Below are positions 42,649-54,379 of a DNA stretch of 64,000 bases, piece after piece. The stretch covers positions 79,532,753-79,596,752 of the forward strand of contig CM051456.1 of NCBI GenBank assembly GCA_028274465.1, written 5' to 3'. Under the pieces are notes generated by a model. It made no database searches. It worked only from the letters and a program-made list of their open reading frames with translations, and was not told the DNA's origin. The translations under genes were made by a program, and so were the position numbers. The stretch is from Plantago ovata. Taxonomy: Eukaryota > Streptophyta > Magnoliopsida > Lamiales > Plantaginaceae. Positions within the stretch are counted from its first letter, which is position 1, and the number at the start of each line of letters is the position of its first letter.

Positions 42649-44282
42649 TGTTAGGAAGCTTGTAATTTTGATGAGCAATTAACCATGCTAAATTAAGAAC
42701 AGTCCAGTAACTAGTACTCTTAAGGTCCATGGGAATTTAGAATTTTAAGGACATTGTAAAAGAGGAACGTTTGCTGATGACTTAGTTAGGTGTTAGATAA
42801 GTTATTTCTTTTGCGTATGATGTATTTTATTTTCTGAAAAGAAAATATCTTATTGATGCTTAGCTTTAATGAATCTTATTTTCTAAAAAGAAAATGACCT
42901 ATTGAAGCATTTGTTGAAGATATATTTTGTTTATTACAAACAAATTATTGAAGAAAATAAGAAACCGGTCAGAATCTTGAAGACTTTTGAAGATCTGAAG
43001 ACTTGAAGACTTGAAGACTTGAAGATTGCTGAAGACTGGTAAAGGCACATGTTGCTCAGAAAGTGGAATTTTCAGCAACAGCATTGCATAAGTGAAAATC
43101 TGAAAGACAGAGTAGGTTGTGCTTGCTGAAACTGAGAATGAACACTTGCTGATGAACATATGTGACCTCTTGCTGAATGTACGTGAAATTGCGCTCCAAT
43201 GTTATTGTTTGAATTCTATTCAAATGTGCATTTAATGCAAAGCTTACACGCGAAGGACATGAAGACTAGAAGACAAACAAAGGATGGTGATGAAAGTAGA
43301 AAAGAAAGATAGTGACATGTTAAGGAACAAAAGCCTTAGGATTTGAAATTCAAACGGCTCCTTACTTGCACTATAAATAGAGGTCATCCGGCAAAGAGTT
43401 GAAGTGTGTCAACAACGTGATCAAACTCTCACTTGTGCTTAAAACTCACAAACCTTCAAACTCTCTTACTGCCATTGATCCGTTCCAAGACTTAAAGCTT
43501 GAAAAAGCTACTTGTGAAGAAGTAGAACAAACTCGGCTAAGAAATTAGTTAAGTGTTCTTTCTTTCGAACAAGAACAAGTCTTGACACCAGAAACAATCA
43601 AACTTGTTTACTGCAAAGTATTCCAAGTTGTGTTTCTTAGATTACTTGTTGTAACTGAATAAGTTATAATTAAGTTATCTCACCCCAAAACTCTCTAACT
43701 GAAAATACACCCTTTCAGGCGTGATATTCAGGGGGAACTTAATCGAGCAAGGTTTTGCTGATTAAAAGTACCAAGTTTGGTGGAGAACAAGGTTGAGTTT
43801 TCTAGTTTAGGTTGGAGACAAAGCAAGTGTGCTTTGGTTTCTGTTGAATCGCTTTAGATAGGAGATTGTAAGGAACCTCAATCACATCTTAGTGGATTCA
43901 GTCCTAGAAAGGACAAAGTGGATTAGTTGAGAGATTACGCCACTCTCATATACCACTATAAAAGCGTTTGTATGATTTACTTACTGCATTTAAGCTTTCA
44001 GCAAATTATATCTGTTTGTACACATTCACGCACTTCACTTGCTGAAATCGTTTACTTGTTGAAAGAGCACTTATTGTTTCAAAGACTTCCGCTCTCTGAT
44101 TTTAAGTATCAGCAAACCAAGCTACTGGAATGTAACTTACACTTGCTGAGAAAGTTAAGTATCAGCAACCTCATTACTGAAAAGTAATAAGTACTTGCTG
44201 AGAAAGTTTTTAAACGACAAAAGTTTGAAAAGACTATTCACCGCCCCCCCTAGTCTTTTCTTGTTGTTTAAAGGGACCAACA
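42649..44282 (+). repeat. 5' LTR of element E (1634 bp)
   Basis: It starts TGTTAGGAAGCTTGTAATTT and ends AAAGGGACCAACA. It contains a TATAAATA box at 43372-43379 and many TTGCTGA heptamers (for example around 43115-43175). Confidence 0.9.
43372..43379 (+). promoter_or_regulatory. TATA box of the E 5' LTR
   Basis: TATAAATA in the context GCACTATAAATAGAGG. Transcription would start near 43405, leaving about 880 bases of LTR in the RNA. Element D keeps the same box. Confidence 0.7.
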
Positions 44283-44284
44283 AG

Positions 44285-44302
44285 TGGTATCAGAGCAGGA
44301 GG
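44285..44302 (+). other. Primer-binding site of element E
   Basis: TGGTATCAGAGCAGGAGG, complementary to the 3' end of initiator methionine tRNA, is usual for plant Copia elements. Confidence 0.92.
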
Positions 44303-44394
44303 TTCTTTAGCCTTCTGCACTGAACCTAGATCCCCTTAAGTGCTTTCCGTAAATCACTTTCACTTGATCAGTTTGGTAGTGCTTTGCTGACAGG

Positions 44395-46850
44395 ATGTCT
44401 TTAGGAGATGCTCCCTTGCTGAAGCTGGAAAATTACGAGAATGGCGAAACAACATGATGCTACATCTTGAGGCCATTAGTGATGAGATGGTAACCATCAT
44501 TAATGATGGACCTATCAAGATCACTAAGATTGAAAGGAGTTTCCCTCACAAGACCACTGAAGCTGGGAAGGAAACCATCCTTGGCGAACCATCAGATACT
44601 GTTGTGCCAAAACCAAGAGAGGAATGGACCCCTGACGAAGCTAAGAGATTCCGTCTTGATGTCCAAGCAAGAAATATCATCATCAGATCAACTCCGGATA
44701 CCATACAGTGCAAACTGTGGGGTGCTAAAACTACTAAGGAGGCTTGGAAAATGGTTCAAGATCTTTGTGCTGGATCTGACAAGACCAAGGAAAACAAACT
44801 TGAAGTACTTAAGCTAAAGTTTCAAAACTTTAAGCAAGGTGTTAACGAGTCACTGGAAGACTTGGACTTCAGATTCACAACTCTTGTTAGTGAAATGGCA
44901 GCGTTGGGTGTTGGAAATCTTTATTCAGATTCTAAGAAAGTGAAAACTATTATCAGAAGTTTGAATCAAGAATGGATCTATACTCAGAATTTCTATTATA
45001 ATCAAGGAATGCCTGACATTACACCAACTGAGTTGTTCTCTCATCTTGCTACTGTCAATTATGAGACAAAGCAAAGAGAAAATGTGTTTGCTGAAAAATC
45101 ACAAAACATTGCTCTTGCTGCAAAGCCGTCATCTTCTGAAAAGAAGAATGATAAAGAGCCTGCTGATGAAAATGCTTTAGTTGTTAAAAACATGAAGAAG
45201 TTCATCAGTAAGGAACTTGAAAGGCGAAAAGCAAAAGAGAAGCTGAAAAAGCATCCTGGTAACAACTGCCATAAGTACAAGAATGATACTAGCTCGCTGA
45301 ACAAGCAAGCTCAGCAATCTACATCATCAGAAGAACCAGCAGTTTGAAATGATCTATGTTTTTACTGCAAAAAGCTTGGACACTTCAAAGCTAATTGCCC
45401 TTTGCTGAAAGGCAAATCTGCTGAAAAGAAGAAGAAGTTCAAAAGAGCTTTCATTGCTGAAGAAAAGAAGAAGCTTCAAGCAAAAATCGATGCATTGTGC
45501 ATTGAGACATGCTCCGAAGATAGTGAGGATGAAAGTTCAGACACCGACGATGAAGAAGCCACTCTAGACGTGGAGATTGGCAAAGAAGTGTGTGGAATAG
45601 CTATGGAAGCTTATCCAGATGTGTCGAACTACGAATTCTGCCTCATGGCCGGTCAGGTAAATAATTCTACCTCTGACTCAGATTCAGAAAGTGAAGACGA
45701 GATTGACCTTGAGAGGATTCAAGGAGAAATCGAAAGATTTGAGAAAACTCTCAGCAAACAGCAAGAGAAACTTCAACTTGCTGAAACTCTGGCCAAGCAA
45801 ACTACTGAAAAGTACGTTTTGCTGAAGGAAGAGACAGAAGAAAAGGATGCTGAAATAAAGCGTCTTAAGAAGTTGATTGCTGAGGCTGCTGAGAAAAATT
45901 CTCAAATGGCATTAGAATTGGAAGAGTATCAGTCCTCAATTCTAAAGTTACTTGCTGAAATCCAAGAAATGAAAAAGATGAAAATCAATTTCAAATCCTA
46001 TGTGGAAGCAAGTAATACGCTGACTGAACTAAACTCTTATTTGAGAGATCCATCTCAGAAAGAAGGTTTAGGAGCAACGTGTGAAGGTGATAACGTAGAA
46101 ATCTTGAGAAAAGATAAATCACCTATCTCCTTTGTACGTGCTACTGATAGTAGTCCACCAGTGATCTATCAGTTTTGTCAAACTAAGGTTGCTGAAACAT
46201 GCAATCAAGTACCTATGACCATAAAGCCCGCTGTTGCTACTCAAAGTAACAAGACTTTAAAAGGAAAACAGGTTGCTGAGAAGCAAACTGGAAAGAAAAA
46301 GAATGCCGTGAAGCATTCCGCCAAACAAGTTGCTGAAAAGCAAGTTGTTAAGTCTAAAGGCAAGATTACCAAAAGTAATCAGAAGTCCTTTGCTGACAAA
46401 CCTGAATCAAGTAAGGTTGCTGATGCTAAAGCTCAGCATTCTCCAAAGAGTGGACTCGGTTTCAAAACCAAGCAAAGTCAACTCTTTCATGAGTATAAGC
46501 AATGTCAGCAAAGATACTTCAAAGAGATGAAGAAAACCAAGCCTAAGAGTTCTGAAAAGACTCCCAATGCTAGGACTAGAAGGAACCTTGCTAGAAAAGA
46601 ACTTACTGAAAAGTATGTTCAGCAAAAAGGTCAACAGAGCAAGACACCACACCAGAAAGTGGATTTGACCAGCACGAGTCAAAAGTCTTTCAGCTCAAAC
46701 CTCCTAGTTCCTCAGCAAGTAGAAAACAAGTCAAAGTTGAAAAACTTCAGACTTGGGTTTCCACTGGACGCATTCTTGAACATGTTAATGGACATCCATC
46801 ATTGGATAATTAACTTGTTTGCTCTTGATTGTGCAGACTGCAGCCACGGA
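44395..46850 (+). pseudogene. gag: gag region of element E
   Basis: The likely start is the ATG at 44395 (MSLGDAPLLKLENYENG), which gives the usual Copia gag opening. The Copia gag domain continues with KLWGAKTTKEAWKMVQDLC and FQNFKQGVNESLEDLDFRF. A Lys/Glu-rich linker leads to a CCHC zinc knuckle near 45350-45400 (YCKKLGHFKANC). An acidic Ser/Asp/Glu segment follows, then a strong coiled coil at about 45700-46050 with heptads of Leu, Lys and Glu, and a basic Lys/Gln-rich tail. The long extension with a coiled coil after the knuckle is typical of SIRE/Maximus gag. The region is broken at a few places. Confidence 0.82.
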
Positions 46851-46857
46851 GACAAAT

Positions 46858-49800
46858 GATGCAATCTGGCACTTTGATAGTGGTTGTGGAAAGCACATGA
46901 CGGGCAACAAGAATAACCTTATAAACTATAGACGGTGGTCTAAAGGTACAACAATAAGGTTTTCTGGTGGAGGCTCCGGATCTACAAAAGACTATGGTGA
47001 TGTGAAGTTGGGATGCATAACCATTTCTGGAGTTCTTTATGTCAAAAATCTTAAGTTTAACCTTTTCAGCATGAGTCATTTGCTGACAAAGGATACTTCA
47101 TCAAAATTAAAAGTGATGAATGTAAACTTGTAGATTTTGAGACTAAAAAGGTTATAATGATTGCAAGAAGATCAGGAGGCTTGTACACCGTTGATTGGTC
47201 TTCAGCAAACGTTGAAAAATGCCTTGTCTCAGATCATGATTGCCTTGCTGAAAAAGCATGGTTATGGCATAAACGAACAAGTCATCTAAACTTCAAGACG
47301 CTGAATAAGCTGTCTAAAAAGGCACTTGTAGTTGGATTACCTAGGGTTACTTTTAAGAAGGATGGTGTTTGCAATGCATGTCAGCAAGGAAAGCAAACCA
47401 AATCTTCTTTCAAGAACAAGGCAGTACCGTCAACTACAAAACCTTTACAACTCTTACACATGGACTTGTTTGAATCTTCTTCAACAAGCTATGCTGGTAA
47501 GAAGTATGGTCTAGTCGTGGTAGATGACTATTCAAGATTCACTTGGGTAGTATTCATCAAGCACAAATCTGAAACCAAGACTGAAATACCTAACTTGCTG
47601 AATAAGCTTGAAGTCATGAAAAATGACAAGGTAAAAGTCATAAGGACAGACCATGGTACTGAGTTTGTAAACCAGTACATAACTGAATATTGTACCTCCA
47701 AATGTATTCAACATCAGTTATCCTCAGTAAGGACACCACAGCAAATGGTGTTGCTGAACGGAAGAATCGTACCCTGAAAGAAGCCGCAAGAACAATGCTT
47801 GCTGACACTGAGATAAGTGAGGCTTACTGGGTTGAAGCGATTAATACCGCCTGCTATACTCAGAATAGATGTTTGATTACTAAGGAATACAACAAAACTC
47901 CTTATGAATTGTTTGTTGGAAGACCTCCTAACATCACTCATCTAAGAGTATTCGGTTGCAAGTGTTTCGTTCTTAACAATGGTAGAGAATACCTAAGAAC
48001 ATTTCAACCAAAGGCAGACGAAGCGATATTTCTTGGCTACTCCTTGCATAGTAAAGCTTACAGAGTTTACAACAAAAAGGCACAAAAGATTGAAGAATCT
48101 GTGCATGTTGTATTCTACGAAAAGTCACAAGGTGTGCCTGCTGATGAAGAAATATCAGAATGTATGAAAAAGCTAATCATACATGAGCAAAGAACTGAGT
48201 CTGATGCTAGGCAAATCAAGTCAATTGAACTAAATGATGATTCTGACAATGATTCTCCTCCCCCGAGGCATGACAAGATAAAAATAGTTCACGACAAAGA
48301 ATTTCCAGCAAAAGATGCAGTTGCTCCGGAAGTTGCTGAAATTACGCAATCTCCAGTGCCTGCTGATGAAGTACCTCATCCCAGCAATGCTGAACAAGCA
48401 GTTGCTGACGAACAAATCTCAGCAGAGACACAAATTCCCAGTAGTACTGAACAAGTACATACTGAAGAGTCACATGCTGATGAGCAAACATATCCTGATC
48501 CAACAAACAGGAAACCTGTTAATAAATGGATTAGAGATCATCCCTCTACGGATATGATTGGCGATATTAATAAACGCCAAGTGACTAGATCCAAAGCTAC
48601 TCAAGGACTTGCTGAAGAAGCAACTGTCGTAGAAGTAGAATCTTTATTCTCTTGCTTTGTTTCAGAAATTGAACCTAAAATCATAGAAGAAGCTTTGAAG
48701 CATTCTGAATGGATAAAGGCAATGCAAGAAGAATTGGATCAATTTGAAAGAAACAAAGTCTGGAAACTTGTGCCACTTGCTGAAAATAAGAAAGCTATTG
48801 GTACAAAGTGGGTGTTCATAAACAAGCTGAGCGAGTCTGGTGAAGTAACAAGAAACAAAGCACGTTAGTTGCTCAAGGTTACTGTCAGACTGAAGGATTG
48901 GACTATGATGAGTCTTACGCTCCAGTTGCAAGATTTGATGCAATAAGGCTTTTCTTGGCCTTTGCTGCTCACAATGACTTCATTGTTTACCAAATGGATG
49001 TTAAGAGTGCTTTCTTAAATGGTGAACTTGCTGAAGAAGTCTACCTAGAACAACCCCCTGGCTTTGAACTTCCCCTCAGAAACCAAGATGGTATATAAGC
49101 TTCAGAAAGCTGTATATGGTCTAAAGCAAGCACCAAGAGCATGGTATGATACCTTAGCTAAGTTCTTGCTGGAAAATGGTTTCAAGAAAGGTGAAGTTGA
49201 CAAAACTTTTTTTACCATGAACCATGATGGTAAATTAATCTTAGTTCAAATTTATGTGGATGACATAATTTTTGGATCTAAGGACAAACAACTTTGTGAT
49301 GATTTTGCCAAACTCATGACTAATAAGTTTGAAATGAGTATGATGGGAAAATTGAATTATTTCCTAGGGTTGCAAGTCAAGCAACTCAAAGATGGAATAT
49401 TCATAAATCAAGCAAAGTATGCGAAAGAAATGCTCATAAAGTTTAGGATCAAAAAGGATGAGAAACCTGAAAAGATCCCTATGAGTGTTGGTACCAAATT
49501 GGGCTATACTAAAGAGGACAAAAGTGTTGAAGAACACAAGTATAGGAAGCTCATTGGTTCCTTGTTGTATTTAACAGCAAGTAGACCTGACATTCAGTAT
49601 GCTGTTTGTGTGTGTGCAAGATTCCAATCGGATCCAAGAGAATCACACTACAAAAAGGCAATTAAAATACTGAAATATGTTAAGGTACAGTCAATGTTGG
49701 ATTATGGTATCCAAAAGATTCTGGACTTGAATTGGTTGGCTATTCTGATGCTGATCATGGTGGATCAACTCTTGATAGAAAAAGTACCTCTGGAACTTGT

Positions 49801-50202
49801 CAGTTTTTGGGTACTAGATTAATATCATGGTTCAGCAAGAAGCAAACGTGTGTCGCCAATTCATCTACTGAATCTGAATACATTGCAGCTGGTTGTTGCA
49901 CAGCTCAAATCCTATGGATTCAGCAACAATTAAGAGATTATGGTATTTCTGCAAAGAAAACACCAATCTTTTGTGATAATACAAGTGCTATTGCAATTAC
50001 GCAAAATCCTAAGTTTCACTCTAGGACCAAGCACATTGATATTAGACATCATTTCATTAGAGATCATGTGGAAAAAGGTGATATTGAGGTTGTGAAAGTA
50101 GGTACTGAAGATCAGCTTGCTGACATCTTTACCAAGCCCCTACCGGATAATAGGTTCGCAATGCTAAGGTATAACCTTGGATTGATTGAACTACCTCAAT
50201 AA
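46858..50202 (+). pseudogene. pol: pol region of element E, first copy
   Basis: Domains in Copia order: protease with WHFDSGCGKHMTGN near 46866; the integrase zinc finger with WLWHKRTSHLNFKTL and CNACQQGKQ (about 47260-47400); the integrase core with LLHMDLFESSS and VVVDDYSRFTWV; the integrase C-terminal part with [16 protein letters not shown]; an acidic linker; RT from about 48690, with [39 protein letters not shown] and YVDDIIFGS; and RNase H with [20 protein letters not shown] and [10 protein letters not shown]-type end motifs. It is broken at about half a dozen places. It is nearly identical to the second copy. Confidence 0.88.
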
Positions 50203-51099
50203 AGGATACACTTGGCAGAATGCTGAAACAGGTATTCAGCAAGCCAAAGTATTCCTGTCCAAAAGACCAAGTCACTGATTTCTTCTAAGAAATGATAAGT
50301 CACAACATGATTGCTGAAACAGGCATTCAACAAGTAATTCCTTCAAACAGGTATTGTTAGGAAACTTGATCATTGCTGAGACAGGCACTCAGTAAGTGAA
50401 AGAACTTAAGGATTGCTGAGACGGGTACTCAGACAATCAAAAGATACTGAAACAGGTATTCAAGTATCAAAGGAATTTTCTGAGACGGGAACTCAGAAAA
50501 AGAGCAAAACTCATCTCTCAGATTTTACCAAAGGATGTCTCAAATGACAAAAGAATTTACTGATACGGGAAATCAGAAATATCTTTTAAACTTAGAAAAT
50601 ATGAGATATCTAAGTAAGGGGGAACTTTCAGCAAGTATCTAGATTGTTAATTCAAACTCGCTGAAAAGATTCTTGTCTATTTCAGCAAGCAATCTATCCC
50701 TTATTACTCGGTAAAATCAATTTGTGACGTTAAGCTGGCACAGATAAACTCGCAATAAATCATGACATGAAATTCAATCGTGGCCATTGATTAAAAGGAG
50801 TTATTAATCTAACGGCTAACAAAACAAAGAGAGAGAGTGCTCTGACGGTTTTAGTTAGTGGGCCACTACGCATTCAATGCAAAGGCTCCACTATCTCCAG
50901 TGTTTCTCTGTTTTACCCTTGCTGAGAGCTCAAATCGATTGAGTTTCTCACACACCAGAGACACTATATAAAGAAGGAGTTAGAGAAATGACAAAATTCT
51001 TTAACTCACATTTCCTTCTCTGCAATTTCTAGCCTGAAACTACTGTACCTCCGGTCAAAAGCAAACTATCTTTTCGTACAATTTCTTGCTATATAAGAA
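50203..51099 (+). other. pol to post-pol spacer of E, first copy
   Basis: This is about 0.9 kb and non-coding. The first 400 bases are a degenerate array built on GCTGAAACAGGTATTCAGC-type dyads (about 50219-50590). Then comes a stretch ending in TATATAAA at 50965-50972 and a leader to the ATG at 51100. Confidence 0.78.
50965..50972 (+). promoter_or_regulatory. TATA box before the post-pol region of E, first copy
   Basis: ACACTATATAAAGAAGG, about 135 bases before the ATG at 51100. It is conserved in D and in the second copy. Confidence 0.5.
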
Positions 51100-52669
51100 A
51101 TGGCTCCCAAGAGACAGTTATCAAAGTCCTCAAAATCGTCAAAGGTTGATAGTGCTGAAACACGCACTACTCCGGTGACTGCTCCGGTGACTTCTCTGAC
51201 CCAGACACAACGAAAGTTGTGTTGAAAAACGACCGAATCACTGTAAAACCTATGCCTCCGTCATATCTGACACTGCAAAGTGTGAGATGTTGATGCAATG
51301 GGGAGGGTTGCAAAAGAAAAGTACATTAGGTACTTTTATGAACAAGAACTTGATGACCCAAATGAAGAGGCGCTTGAGTTCATCAAGCAGCAAGGCCTCA
51401 TGAACTTTATCTCTGCTCGCACTAAGCAAGTGAGCATGATTGATACTATGGAATTCTACAACAATGCAGAAATCCAGTCCCTTACTGATAGTAAAGGAGT
51501 CACTGAAAAAGTGATCCTTACTTACAGTTCAGAACACGCAAATCGTCCTGAAATGGACTGATTTAGCGGAGATTTTTCAGATTCCAACCACGGAACTGAA
51601 GATGACGTCACTGCTTCTGACGAAGAAATTGAAGCTTTCTACAGTGACGTCAGAATGCAAAAATGAAGAAAGGCGAGATAGCTCCCGTGACTTGGACAAG
51701 CACGTTAAGAGAAAGCATCTCTGCCATTCACTTGGTCTAGTAGCTCTGCTACTCATTAAAGTTCTTGACTCCCAAGTGGAGGAATTGACCAAGTAGGCCT
51801 GAGAAGATGGCCATTGCTGATGCATATCTATGAAAATAAATCGGAACTTAACTGGGCTAAGTACATTTTCAACAGGCTTGTTGATTGTGTTACTAAGTTT
51901 AAGGTAAAGGTAGAAGACAACAAGGTCTCACCTTCCTTTCCAGTTATGTATGGAATCAAGATATGCTATATCCTTGAACATTTCAGGATTCAGCTAAGAA
52001 ACCCATTGCCAATCAAGAAATCTGTGTGCAATGTGGAAGATCTTCTACAAGCAGAATGTACCTAAGATTGCTGGAAAGAAATCCAAGAAGACAACAACTG
52101 CAAATGTTGTCAGCACAAGCCAGCAAGAAAGGTATACAACAGCTGCAGATGTTACCACTCAGCAACTTAGAGTGAAACTGCTGTTGGTGGTGGTAACACA
52201 AATGAAACTTGCTGTAGAAACCCACCTTGTTGCTGAAAAGGCAACAATAGATGACTCTGGGAAACTTGAGAAATCTAAAAGAAAAAGAGGAAAGCTGATG
52301 ATGACACTCAGACTGAAGCGTCATCAGCAAATCCCGTACCTAAGAGGAAACGGACAAGTAACAAAAGAAAGAAGACACTGGCTTCTCAGTCAGTCCCCAA
52401 TGTCCAAGACTCCCAGCAAATAACTCAATGCCCAGACAAATGCTGAAACGCATTTGCCAGTAGATGTTGCTGAACTAATACTGAAACATATATCAGCAAT
52501 GTTGAAGTGCATTGCGGAAGCCTTCAAACAATCAACTTAAAGTTGATAATCTACTGAACATAGACCACAAGGCAGTGGAAATGAAAATTGCACTGCCCAA
52601 ATCTGTCCCAGAATCTAACTGTAGATAATCTAGATGATCAAACCATGGAACCAGTAAGCGACATTGCTG
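51100..52669 (+). pseudogene. Post-pol region of E, first copy, ends at the N gap
   Basis: It matches 58644-60204. The start MAPKRQLSKSSKSSK and the compact N-terminal domain are recognisable. Small differences from the second copy are far more frequent here than in the upstream pol, and increase towards the gap. That gradient suits poor sequence at a contig end better than biological decay. Confidence 0.7.
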
Positions 52670-52769
52670 NNNNNNNNNNNNNNNNNNNNNNNNNNNNNNN
52701 NNNNNNNNNNNNNNNNNNNNNNNNNNNNNNNNNNNNNNNNNNNNNNNNNNNNNNNNNNNNNNNNNNNNN
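52670..52769. other. Assembly gap, exactly 100 N
   Basis: One hundred N is the conventional filler for a gap of unknown size. The sequence on its left equals 60204 backwards and the sequence on its right equals 45230 onwards, so the true content could be nothing, or several kilobases. Confidence 0.97.
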
Positions 52770-54370
52770 CAAAGAGAAGCTTAAAAGCATCTTGGTAACA
52801 AACTGCCATAAGTACAAAATGAAGACTAGCTCGCTGAACAAGCAAGCTCAGCAAGCTACATCATCAGAAGAACCACAGCAGTTGGAAATGATCTATGTTT
52901 TTACTGCAAAAAGCCTGGACACTTCAAAGCTAATTGCCCTTTGCTGAAAGGCAAATCTGCTGAAAAAAGAAGGTTCAAAAGAGCTTTCATGCTGAAGAAA
53001 AGAAGAAGCTTCAAGCAAAAATCGATGCATTGTGCATTGAGACAAGCTCCGAAGACAGTGAGGATGAAAGTTCAGACACCGACGATGAAGAAGCCACTCT
53101 AGACGTGGAGATTGGCAAAGAAGTGTGTGGAATAGCTATGGAAGCTTATCCAGATGTGTCGAACTACGAATTCTGCCTCATGGCCGGTCAGGTAAATAAT
53201 TCTACCTCTGACTCAGATTCAGAAAGTGAAGACGAGATTGACCTTGACAAGATTCAAGGAGAAATCGAAAGATTTGAGAAAACTCTCAGCAAACAGCAAG
53301 AGAAACTTCAACTTGCTGAAACTCTGACCAAGCAAACTACTGAAAAGTACGTTTTGCTGAAGGAAGAGACAGAAGAAAAGGATGCTGAAATAAGGCGTCT
53401 TAAGAAGTTGATTGCTGAGGCTGCAGAGAAAAATTCTCAAATGGCATTAGAATTGGAAGAGTATCAGTCCTCAATTCTAAAGTTACTTGCTGAAATCCAA
53501 GAAATGAAAAAGATGAAAATCAATTTCAAATCCTATGTGGAAGCAAGTAATACGCTGACTGAACTAAACTCTTATTGAGAGATCCATCTCAGAAAGAAGG
53601 TTTAGGAGCAACGTGTGAAGGTGATAACGTAGAAATCTTGAGAAAAGATAAATCACCTATCTCCTTTGTACGTGCTACTGATAGTAGTCCACCAGTGATC
53701 TATCAGTTTGGTCAAACTAAGGTTGCTGAAACATGCAATCAAGTACCTATGACCATAAAGCCCGCTGTTGCTACTCAAAGTAACAAGACTTTAAAAGGAA
53801 AACAGGTTGCTGAGAAGCAAACTGGAAAGAAAAAGAATGCCGTGAAGCATTCCGCCAAACAAGTTGCTGAAAAGCAAGTTGTTAAGTCTAAAGGCAAGAT
53901 TACCAAAAGTAATCAGAAGTCCTTTGCTGACAAACCTGAATCAAGTAAGGTTGCTGATGCTAAAGCTCAGCATTCTCCAAAGAGTGGACTCGGTTTCAAA
54001 ACCAAGCAAAGTCAACTCTTTCATGAGTATAAGCAAAGTCAGCAAAGATACTTCAAAGAGATGAAGAAAACCAAGCCTAAGAGTTCTGAAAGACTCCCAA
54101 TGCTAGGACTAGAAGGAACCTTGCTAGAAAAGAACTTACTGAAAAGTATGTTCAGCAAAAAGGTCAACAGAGCAAGACACCACATCAGAAAGTGGATTTG
54201 ACCAGCACGAGTCAAAAGTCTTTCAGCTCAAAACCTCCTAGTTCCTCAGCAAGTAGAAAACAAGTCAAAGTTGAAAAACTTCAGACTTGGGTTTCCACTG
54301 GACGCATTCTTGAACATGTTAATGGACATCCATCATTGGATAATTAACTTGTTTGCTCTTGATTGTGCAG
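52770..54370 (+). pseudogene. gag: gag C-terminal part of E, second copy
   Basis: It repeats 45230-46850: the zinc knuckle region, the acidic segment (ETSSEDSEDESSDTDDEEAT), the coiled coil and the basic tail. The gag domain proper and the LTR are not repeated. Confidence 0.82.
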
Positions 54371-54379
54371 ACTGCAGCC

